Program-made: the position numbers and the translations under genes | Assembly: GCA_003024985.2 (NCBI GenBank) | Contig: PXIH01S0000188.1 | Direction: 5' to 3' (one strand) | Length of the DNA: 17,604 bases | Source of the DNA: Euperipatoides rowelli | Lineage: Eukaryota; Onychophora; Udeonychophora; Euonychophora; Peripatopsidae | Shown here: positions 11,601 to 17,604 of the stretch, piece by piece | Layout: every line of letters begins with the position of its first letter | Numbering within the stretch: the first letter of the stretch is position 1 | Notes under the pieces: generated by a model | Databases searched by the model: none | Told to the model about the DNA's origin: nothing | What the model saw: only the letters and a program-made list of their open reading frames with translations

Positions 11601-14600
11601 CCAAGTTAAGAGACATAATTAATCTGCTATTTTATTATTTAAAACATGAGTTTTATTTAGAACAATATCTGAGTTGCTGAGATTAGCTCAATATTATTTT
11701 TCTCTTCACAGTCATAAATATAGAACATTTTTCTTCGGTGAACACTCAATGGACTGAGAGGAAAAAAAATTAGTTCAGTGAAGGTAATTTTAATTCTGCA
11801 TTACAATTTTAAGGATTGGGATTGCCTTAAATTTTATGACCATTTGATCAAATGTCCAAGGCAATTAAAAAACTTAAGTGGATCGTGGAAATATGATTGG
11901 TATGAATGATGAGCCAGATACTGATAGGGCAAGCACACTTGCAGCTACATCATTTTGTTTTCTAGTCTACCTTTAATTGCAAATCAGCTTTGCCATGCAA
12001 AAATAAATAAAGCTAATGTAGCCTAATTATATTCGTGTGTTTATAGTGTTTATATTTTTGACTAAAAGTATGGAAGTCTAAAGCACACAATCTGGTGAAG
12101 ATATCTCAAACTTAATAAAATCGAATCTTGTAGTCTAAACTTAGTTTAAGAAAAATTAAATAAAATTAAACTTTTAAACATTTTAACACATTAAAATATT
12201 TGTAAATAAAAGAAAAAGAAATGAAAAGGGTAAAAAATTGGGGGGGGGGGGGGAGGAGTGACTCCTCTTGATTTCAACTTTTGTAATATGGCAACCCAAA
12301 TCATAAATAATTATTGAAAATATATTCACAAAGTAACAAAGTTAGGCATTAATTGCTTTAGCATTTCCTGCAGGATTTAAAGGGCATGCACAAAGTTCCC
12401 TAAAAGGGAAGGCATCTGGTCTAGAGCAGAATCATTATTACAACCCTTCACCCCTATGCAGCCATTTTTAAAATTTGCACTAATTATTTTTTTTTGGGGG
12501 GGGGGGGCATTAATTTTAAATTAATTATTTTTCAATGCTTAAAAGTAATTAAGAAATTAATTTTAAATTGGTAATTTTTATGATTTCTTTAAACATTTAT
12601 TAAATACTTCCTATGAGAGGGGGGGGGGGGGAGTGGTATTTCCTTTTCATTTCATTAATATCTTTAGTTATTATTTTTTTAAAGACCCACTAGGATAATA
12701 AATTAATATATACAGTATATATACAACTTCCAGTAATTCTAACAGTGAAAAAAAAAATAAATGCAGCAAATAATAATATTGTTTAATAAATATACAGTAC
12801 TGTATAATGTAGAAAACAAATCCTGCTCAACTATGAAAAAATAGTTTGTTTAATCAATGTATATGAAGAAAGATTGAATCAAAACCTGCACTCTCATGTC
12901 AAAGTTCTGTAACATTTTCATTGATCTAACAGATTCTTTGCTTTAAAGAATTGACCAGTATATATTGAAGCCATTAATTAACTTCTGAAAAACTCAATTG
13001 CTAATTAAAATTTGTTTTGAAAAGTGAGCAAAGCTGACTTGTAGTAAGCTACGGTTTTTTTATTAGAAATATTTGTTTCCAGTGTTTTTTTTTTTTAAAT
13101 GTAAATATTCGTTTTTTTATTTAAACTATTCATTTTTTAAATATAGGATACATTATACTAGATGCAAAAAGTTGTAAAACTATTATTTTAAGTAAGTAAA
13201 TTTATAATTTATTTTATTCATTTAAGTTTTTTAATTCATGGCGTTAAAATAAAGGCATGGCATTATACTCTGCTATGCAGGAAACACTATGTATATAATG
13301 TATTTATTTCATGAATATTATGAATGGAACCAAAAATTATAATGTGCATTAATGTTAGCAATAAGATCTACTATATATTGAAAAAAATAACAAAATTGCA
13401 CATCTTTTTTTTTAATTAGTCTTTATACTGTATAGTATACAGTATATTACTGCTATCTCATTTAAAAATAAATTTTTATATTTTAAATTAAAAACATGCA
13501 GCACAAGAAAATAAAACTGCAACATTTACAGCCTGTTTTTTCCCATAATCAAAGAAATAATTCAATTGCATGGAAGGTATCCTTAAAATTGCTGTGAATT
13601 AGTGTTAATGATATAAATAACGAATTGATTTTAAAAAAATGATCTAGTTATTTATGCATGACATTATAGCTAACTTGAGAAACACTATTACTACTATAGC
13701 TAATGATTCAATTTAGTTTTTTCTTAACCAAAACCTGTAATTCAACAATAATTTAATTTCATTTAAAGAAAGAAAAAAATTTTCCTTACCTGTGCTCTAC
13801 ATAAGAAAACAATTTTTTCTTCTACTTGTTTCTTTATAGCCTCATGAATTTTCATGATGTCTGCATAATTGTCCATCATAAAACTAACTAAACGTAAAGC
13901 TAATAATTGATCCTCATTTCCTGCGTCTTTTGACCGGATAATACATCGCCAAAATACCTGGATAAGCTAAAAAATAAAAGATAAAATATTTGCTAACATT
14001 GGAGATTCTAACTATTGCTTAGCTGTGCTATTAATTTTTTTTGAACATTAAAAATGTTTTGTAATCCTGATTACAGGTGTTTATTATTTTTTTTGTGTGA
14101 CACCTGTAATCAGGATAATTTTTTATTTTTTTTTTAGTTTTTTCTTCTCTTTTCTGGGTGATGACACCTGTAATCAGGATTACAGTTTAATTTCATTTAT
14201 TTCTATTTACTGTATGTAAAAACTGTTACAACACAAAGGTATATTTTAATCAGATGTTTAGTACTGAAAAAATAATTTACAGTTAGCAACTGTTTAACAT
14301 CACCTCTGTTAACTTAGTTTTGCGATTTTATTTTACTCCCCCCCCCCTCCCCTCCCAGGGAGATCTCTTGGTTTGCTATAGTATGTCATTTCGGACATTT
14401 TTTTTGCCAGAAGCCTAGCCTACTTTTATTTTTTAGTTTACATTAGTATCTTTCCAGTCAGCTTTATAAGGCATTGTGCAAGACAATATAACACAAAATT
14501 CTAAACAAAAACAAAAAGTCTGTCAGAATATAATTTTAAGGAAAATTATATTCTGTGATGTCCTGTCTATCAGCAATTATGATAAGCACATTACACTACT

Positions 14601-15193
14601 TAGCCTTCAGTCTGAACATTGTTTGTCATGCATTAAAGGTTAAAAAACATGACCAAGGCTGACCATTCTTCTATATTTCATCAAAGGAGATGTTACTTTA
14701 CCTTTCCCATATCTTTTTAAACAAACATCAAAAACTTAGAATTTTAAAGATCAATAAAAATATATACGGACATATATTATGCATTACTATATATACAAAA
14801 GTGTCACCTTCCCTCCTCAACTAACAAACTAAATATTTTTAATCCTAAACTAGGAAACTGATATATCAAAATGATGTTGCATTATGAAATTGACAGCCAA
14901 ATTATTACTTATAGGCCACTCTTATACTGTATATATTCACAAATTACATTTATAACTTAAAGCAAATGTAAACAGTTGTTGAGCAGAATAATTAAAATAT
15001 ACTTTAATTAATAGTAGTCTTACCAATGCTCGGGATGATATGTTGTTATCAAGGATGAGATCTTTATTTTGAGAAATGCGATTCACCAATCGCAGAAGCA
15101 AATGCAATTTTCTTTTACTACCAGGTGGTAATAGCAAACAACATATCTGCAAAGCTTCCTGACCACACATTCGACCACTTTCAGTAACAAGAC
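2490..15193 (-). CDS. DEPDC1B: DEPDC1/DEPDC1B-like protein, 3' part of a spliced gene (4 coding exons)
   Basis: Join on the minus strand: 15193-15024, 13966-13790, 8127-7954, 2627-2490. Coding lengths are 170, 177, 174 and 138 nt. One frame runs through all four, giving 218 complete residues and a TGA. Motifs recalled from vertebrate DEPDC1 and DEPDC1B occur in the right order: CCLLLPP, the [12 protein letters not shown] junction, [35 protein letters not shown] and FPEKPK. The last three are closer to DEPDC1B than DEPDC1A as I remember them; an invertebrate may have a single ancestral gene. Vertebrate members carry an N-terminal DEP domain and a RhoGAP-like domain, and are linked to mitosis, cell-adhesion dynamics and Rho signalling. 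The DEP domain and the start of the RhoGAP-like domain are outside the window. Introns are about 1.1, 5.7 and 5.3 kb, and all internal junctions seen are phase 0. Family assignment is firm; A versus B is not. Confidence 0.88.
3115..3170. repeat. Palindromic ACTGTATATACAGT cluster
   Basis: ACTGTATATACAGT (3115-3128) is a perfect 14-bp palindrome. It is followed by further TATACTGTA and TACTGTATATA half-copies up to 3170. It belongs to a motif family scattered through the window. Confidence 0.7.
3274..3726 (+). mobile_element. Probable LTR of a retrotransposon (solo or truncated element)
   Basis: A stretch less A/T-rich than its surroundings shows LTR order: a region starting TGTG near 3274; a TATA-like TATTTAA (3474-3480); an initiator TCAGTT (3497-3502) whose A is 25 nt from the TATA start; a T/C-mixed R-U5 part; AATAAA (3706-3711); and an end near TTTTACA (3726-3732). 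Directly after it comes TTTTGGTTCGACA, where the TGG could begin a tRNA primer-binding site. No gag, pol or protease frame follows, so it would be a solo LTR or a 5' LTR of a decayed copy. The boundaries are approximate and no target duplication was found. It lies antisense to the host gene. The minus-strand open frame 3477-3659 is a chance frame inside it. Confidence 0.45.
3474..3502 (+). promoter_or_regulatory. TATA plus arthropod-type initiator in the probable LTR
   Basis: TATTTAA at 3474-3480 and TCAGTT at 3497-3502. The initiator A (3499) is 25 nt after the TATA start, the spacing expected of a Pol II core promoter, and TCAGTT fits the arthropod initiator consensus TCA(G/T)T(C/T). An AGACTACGGTC stretch at 3521-3531 sits where a downstream promoter element would be. 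Activity is not shown. Confidence 0.45.
4602..4618 (+). repeat. Left terminal inverted repeat with TTAA
   Basis: TTAACCCTTTCCACTCC, the exact reverse complement of 7688-7704. The first four bases would be the TTAA target site. The next bases (TCTCAATTC) differ from the subterminal sequence at the other end, so the inverted repeat is only 17 bp including TTAA. Confidence 0.65.
4925..4996. other. G+C-richer island with two stem-loops
   Basis: GTAACCCGG (4925-4933) can pair with CCGGTTAC (4956-4963), with one bulged base. TTGCC (4981-4985) pairs with GGCAA (4992-4996) around a six-base loop. The island contrasts with its very A/T-rich surroundings and lies inside the piggyBac-like element. I do not recognise it. 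Confidence 0.45.
6603..6616 (-). repeat. Extra copy of the piggyBac-like end
   Basis: GTGGAAAGGGTTAA matches 14 bases of the right terminal repeat, including TTAA at 6613-6616. It could be the true right end of an element starting at 4602 (about 2.0 kb), or the end of a separate nested copy. Confidence 0.5.
7623..7693 (+). repeat. Subterminal direct repeats, 45-bp spacing
   Basis: GTCGGTAAACTACCG (from 7623) and GTCGGTGTATCACCG (from 7668) are two related units 45 bp apart. Each can fold as CGGT..ACCG with a five-base loop, and each is followed by GGAGTG. A third, weaker unit GTCGGCTATTCACCG with GATGGAG is at 7226-7249. They sit just inside the right TTAA end, where transposase-binding repeats are often found. 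Confidence 0.6.
7688..7704 (-). repeat. Right terminal inverted repeat with TTAA
   Basis: GGAGTGGAAAGGGTTAA, the exact reverse complement of 4602-4618. It lies directly against the second of two hairpin-forming subterminal repeats (7668-7693). Confidence 0.65.
7954..8127 (-). CDS. DEPDC1B: DEPDC1-like exon (third in window): linker and basic coiled segment
   Basis: This exon has 58 complete codons, phase 0 on both sides. The acceptor is CTTTATAG after a good pyrimidine tract (TTCTTTTTTCTGCCGTC); the donor is GTAATA. It starts [20 protein letters not shown], matching the family's IKYPG..APSFCRQIS linker, then [14 protein letters not shown], then an amphipathic stretch leading to [14 protein letters not shown]. 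The EKKKKLKQ block is strongly conserved in the family and joins FQKSYPEIY in the next exon. Base composition is distinctly richer in G+C than the flanking introns, which helps mark it as coding. The two introns around it exceed 5 kb. Confidence 0.9.
9665..9698. repeat. Palindromic ACAGTATATACTGT pair
   Basis: ACAGTATATACTGT (9665-9678) is a perfect palindrome, followed by ACAGTATATACAGT (9685-9698). Same family as the copies near 74, 3115, 3860, 12791 and 13424. Confidence 0.7.
12240..12267. repeat. G14 run followed by a 7-bp hairpin
   Basis: A run of 14 G (12240-12253) abuts GAGGAGT-G-ACTCCTC (12253-12267), a perfect 7-bp inverted repeat with a one-base centre. It is the first of three long G runs within about 400 bp. 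Confidence 0.75.
12496..12507. repeat. G12 run
   Basis: Twelve consecutive G directly after a T9 run (TTTTTTTTT-G12), making a sharp T-to-G step in otherwise A/T-rich intron. Confidence 0.8.
12619..12631. repeat. G13 run
   Basis: Thirteen consecutive G preceded by GAGA and followed by AGTGG, in the same intron and orientation as the two preceding G runs. Confidence 0.8.
12791..12806. repeat. Perfect 16-bp palindrome TATACAGTACTGTATA
   Basis: The sequence equals its own reverse complement. It shares ACAGTA/TACTGT halves with the other palindromes of the window. Confidence 0.75.
13424..13446. repeat. 11-bp inverted repeat TATACTGTATA-G-TATACAGTATA
   Basis: The two 11-bp arms are exact reverse complements around a single G. 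It is one of the largest members of the ACAGTATA palindrome family here. Confidence 0.8.
13790..13966 (-). CDS. DEPDC1B: DEPDC1-like exon (second in window): end of RhoGAP-like domain
   Basis: This exon has 59 complete codons, phase 0 on both sides, with acceptor TTTTTTAG and donor GTAAGG. It begins [20 protein letters not shown] and continues through [18 protein letters not shown] to an E/K-rich helix ending FLCRAQ. The pattern LxAxRLVxFxMDNYxEIxK is characteristic of the C-terminal end of the RhoGAP-like region in DEPDC1 proteins. No stop interrupts the frame. Codon use is A/T-rich (TTA Leu, AAA Lys, GAA Glu), closer to the surrounding intron composition than the next two exons. A cluster of inverted repeats lies about 95-220 nt upstream of its acceptor on the transcript. 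Confidence 0.9.
14061..14185. repeat. Three copies of an ACACCTGTAATCAGGATTAC motif, one inverted
   Basis: Copy 1 (14061-14080), GTAATCCTGATTACAGGTGT, is the exact reverse complement of copy 3 (14164-14183). Copy 2 (14099-14116) matches 18 bases of copy 3 in direct orientation. Each full copy also holds its own GTAATC..GATTAC inverted repeat. The arrangement could fold as alternative stems in RNA or DNA. It might be the terminal repeats of a tiny MITE, but no target duplication was seen. It lies about 95 to 220 nt upstream of the acceptor of exon 13966-13790. Confidence 0.75.
14524..14555. repeat. Perfect hairpin: 14-bp arms, 4-base loop
   Basis: CAGAATATAATTTT (14524-14537) and AAAATTATATTCTG (14542-14555) are exact reverse complements around AAGG. 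It lies in an intron of the DEPDC1-like gene. The stem is too short for a usual microRNA precursor. Confidence 0.8.
15024..15193 (-). CDS. DEPDC1B: DEPDC1-like exon (first in window): RhoGAP-like domain segment
   Basis: The exon starts with two bases (GT) that finish a split codon, so the upstream intron is phase 1. It then reads 56 codons and ends in phase 0 before a GTAAGA donor. The acceptor is TTGTAG, preceded by a C-rich tract (the complement of the G run at 15206-15216). The peptide contains [19 protein letters not shown] followed by [16 protein letters not shown]. This matches the family segment around CCLLLPP..RRKLQLLMRM within the RhoGAP-like domain. Its end, SRAL, runs straight into LIQVFWRC of the next exon, as the family has TRTL-MVQTFSRC. 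The exon has an internal ATG (codon 9 of the complete codons), but the reading frame and homology extend upstream of it, so it is not the start of the protein. Confidence 0.88.
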
Positions 15194-15927
15194 CTACAAT
15201 AAGGAGGGGGGGGGGGAATATTACTAATAAAAAAAAAGATTAAAATCAAATTGGAAAAAATAAAATTCATAATCAAAAGATAAAAAATAATGCTAAACCA
15301 TTTTAATAGTTATCTGGCTGGATGTCACAATAAATTTCTTTCAAGAGAACAAGCAATATTTATAATTTGGGTTAGATTAGCAAAAGCAGGATTAAAAACT
15401 TTTCTGTATTTTGGGGATCAATTCATATTATATTGACTATGATTCAATGTTCCCAAATGCTGAAAAAAGTACCATCACGAAAGACAATAATCATCTTTCA
15501 TATTATTTATTTTGCAGATATAAGCAAGAACTCCCCACCCTTATTTAAATCTGCTATTTTCAGAAGAAATCCTGTTTGTGACATGGGAAAAAAAATGTTT
15601 AAATATGGCTGAAAAAATTATGTTGCAGACTGACATTTTTTTTTTCTTATACAGTATTTCAGTTTATCAGCACACTGTATATGCAGCTAAGAGATATTCC
15701 AACTTACCTCCTTAATCTAAGGGATACAAACAGAAAAATTGATATATATTTTTAATTTTGGAAAAAAAAAAGGTGTTTTACTTTTTGTAATTTTCATTAT
15801 TTTGATTCAATTTTTTAACCAAATGATAAATTTTGGCAATTTTTTTTAGATTAACTGTTCAAAAATGAACACAGGTGGTGTATACTGTACATTCATCATG
15901 TTAAACTTAAAATCTTCCCGAGCTGCT

Positions 15928-16151
15928 GTAAAATTCTTCCCAAGTATCGAGAGTGGCAGCATTCTCTCTCTTTTTATTTTAACATTATAAAGGAATAATA
16001 ATTTAGGTAAATAGATCAATTATATTAGGTTAAGAAATTTAGGTAACATATGTCTTATTCAAATAATACTTACAGTATGTTTAATTAAGCATTCAATATA
16101 TTTTTTAATCAGATGCCTCAAATTCTTTCCAAGGTAAAATTCTTCCCAAGT
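15928..16151. repeat. 18-bp direct repeat pair, 206 bp apart
   Basis: GTAAAATTCTTCCCAAGT occurs at 15928-15945 and again at 16134-16151. Another related string, AAATTCTTTCCAAGGTAAAA, directly precedes the second copy. The origin is unknown. Confidence 0.65.
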
Positions 16152-17420
16152 TGTTTGCTGACACTTTGTTAAGAATACACCCCCCTGAATTAACATTCAT
16201 CAATAATTATAATAAAATGAATTTTTCAACTTTATGTAACAAATGAACAAATAAAAATTATTTTTAGAAATAAATATCTTTGTCTTCAATAAACTTCAAA
16301 GTATCACACATCTATGAATTCAATCTTTTTCATTCAGGTTAGGTAACTCCTTTTGAGCTTTAAGCTTTTACAAAGAATGAAACAAAAAAAAAAAAAACTA
16401 TTATAATTGTACAGTGTAGATGTCCGCACAATAACTCCAATATAAATCACAATCAATTTTAACCAGATATAAATTAAAAAAAAAAAATATCAAATGGACT
16501 CCGAATTTGCTATCTTGAATCAACATAACAAAACTAAAAATATAAAATAAAATTCAGAATCAAAAGTTAAAAAAAAAAAAAAAATGGTTGTATATTTTAG
16601 AATGAAATTAGTGTAATACAACAATGAAATGCCAAAAATGAGAAAGTATTAAGCTTCTATGTTTTCATTAAATTTAATGTAATAGAAATTTATTCACTTA
16701 TTTCACATTGCTTACAAAGCTTAATGGGAAATATTATTCTATGATACAGTAAATGTTCTGAGTATTTCATTTAAATTCAGCTTCTACTTTAGTACCCACA
16801 CTTATAGGTACTCCATTTATCAAATAACCTAACAAAATATTCACAATCAGTGAATAAGATAAACATTTTTTCATCACTTCTAACTCATAGAATTTCCATT
16901 ACTTTCTAGGAAAAAATATGTTTGATTTACACACTGACTTCCAAGAATGCAACCTAGCATAAATGAAAAATTAATTAACTGTATGCTATATAAAAAAATT
17001 AATAGCATATTTATTGCCTAATGTATTATTTGTATTGATTAGCCATGTGGAGACATCATTGGCTTATTTTCATTTAATAATTAGTAATAGCCATGATCAC
17101 AAGCTCATCAAATATGTTTTTATTTCATGAATGAAATAACGGACTTGCTTTACATGAACAAGCTAATGCTTATTCTTGTGAATTTTTATATGCATATGTA
17201 TGATCTTTTGTTATAAAGAAGTCACACAAAGGGTCCTACTTAGCTGAAAAGGCATTTCATCACACCCAACAAGTGATTTTATGTAGATTAGGATGCTGAG
17301 ACGTCATACTAATGTGTATGTGTCCACTACTTACATTTACAAATAAATATGGTGTCTAAGTTTATAATTCATGGGGGCATATTCTTAATTTTGGTAATCA
17401 ATATTGTGCTAAACTATGGC

Positions 17421-17604
17421 TGCGTTTTTTTAAAAATCTCCGAGTTCTCGGAGAACTATAAGAGAAGCTCTGAATCTGGAGAAGTCGTTTTTTTAAAAAA
17501 AATCGGAGATTCTCTATTGCGTATTTTAAAAATCTCTGACGAACTCGGAGAACTATCAGAGAAGTCTCTGACTTCTCATCGGGATTCGGAGAACTTGGCA
17601 GAAG
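17421..17604. repeat. Degenerate tandem repeat, about 97-bp unit, cut by window end
   Basis: TGCGT, then a T/A run, AATCTC, CTCGGAGAACTAT (17447-17459) and AGAGAAG occur in order from 17421. They recur from 17518, with CTCGGAGAACTAT at 17544-17556, an offset of 97 bp. A partial related string (ATCGGAGATTCTCTAT) lies between, and GATTCGGAGAACTTGG follows at 17583. The first unit holds CTCCGAG-TT-CTCGGAG, a 7-bp hairpin. It could be a satellite start or the end of a DNA transposon. Confidence 0.65.

Larger units (their letters stand above)
8128..13789 (-). other. Intron of DEPDC1-like gene (about 5.7 kb)
   Basis: Bounded by donor GTAAGG (13789-13784) and acceptor CTTTATAG (ending 8128), phase 0. 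It contains palindromic ACAGTATATACTGT clusters near 9665-9698, 12706-12806 and 13424-13446, a lone TTAACCCTTTC at 9937-9947, and three G runs between 12240 and 12631. Short frames at 8084-8317, 8608-8856, 10021-10215 and 10561-10800 show no recognisable domain and are A/T-driven, so they are not called. Confidence 0.85.
13967..15023 (-). other. Intron of DEPDC1-like gene (about 1.06 kb)
   Basis: Bounded by donor GTAAGA (15023-15018) and acceptor TTTTTTAG (ending 13967), phase 0. It contains a trio of inverted-repeat copies (14061-14185), a C10 run (14338-14347) and a 14-bp-arm hairpin (14524-14555). No coding potential was seen. The minus-strand open frame 14937-15170 is the exon 15024-15193 read through into this intron. 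Confidence 0.88.
15194..17604 (-). other. Intron of DEPDC1-like gene, upstream end not in window
   Basis: The acceptor TTGTAG (ending 15194) opens a phase 1 intron that runs off the window. I looked on the minus strand for the preceding RhoGAP-like exon and saw none. It contains a G11 run (15206-15216), an 18-bp direct repeat (15928-15945 and 16134-16151) and a degenerate 97-bp repeat at the end (17421-17604). The rest is A/T-rich with A runs. Confidence 0.75.

Noticed and set aside
14937-15170. Minus-strand 77-codon open frame as a stand-alone gene
   Set aside because: It is the DEPDC1-like exon 15024-15193 read through its GTAAGA donor into the intron; the ATG is internal to a conserved protein segment.
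15880-15990. Possible upstream DEPDC1-like exon on the minus strand
   Set aside because: Translation gives a short frame without RhoGAP-like motifs, and part of it is the 18-bp direct repeat.
1-17604. A bacterial or viral defence, CRISPR or operon-type system
   Set aside because: No intact long frames, regularly spaced repeat arrays or prokaryotic signals; the spliced conserved animal gene explains the only coding signal.

Overview
The window looks like one piece of an animal nuclear genome. It is very A+T-rich (roughly three quarters by eye). A single spliced gene on the minus strand is spread over long introns, and those introns hold worn transposon sequence, homopolymer runs and small palindromes. 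I saw no bacterial operon structure, rRNA, CRISPR array or intact transposase. An arthropod is my best guess, possibly a crustacean: a probable LTR carries a TATA box and a TCAGTT initiator spaced as in arthropod promoters, and there is a tRNA-derived SINE. This taxonomic guess is inference only.

The gene is the 3' part of a DEPDC1/DEPDC1B-family gene (DEP domain-containing 1). Four minus-strand coding exons were found by translation, each with AG and GT (or a stop) at its borders. In transcript order they are 15193-15024, 13966-13790, 8127-7954 and 2627-2490. Joined, they keep one frame for 218 codons plus a stop. They cover the end of the RhoGAP-like domain and the conserved basic C-terminal tail. 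The upstream exons, including the DEP domain, must lie beyond 17604. Most of the coding sequence is split into exons with open frames too short to stand out, so open-frame searches miss it.

Region by region: 1-1800 is 3' flank, with a minus-strand tRNA-derived SINE remnant near 1187-1307 and a small tandem repeat near 569-606. About 1830-2489 is the probable 3' UTR. Intron 2628-7953 holds a probable LTR (about 3274-3726) and a piggyBac-like element bounded by TTAA plus 17-bp inverted repeats (4602-7704). Intron 8128-13789 is A/T-rich, with three long G runs and several ACAGTATATACTGT-type palindromes. Intron 13967-15023 holds three copies of a 17-20 bp inverted-repeat motif and a perfect 14-bp-arm hairpin. 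From 15194 to the end is intron of the same gene, ending in a degenerate 97-bp repeat cut by the window edge.

I did not find a new multi-gene system. The items most worth following are the piggyBac-like element with its hairpin-forming end repeats, the inverted-repeat trio just upstream of an exon, and the LTR promoter lying antisense inside the gene.
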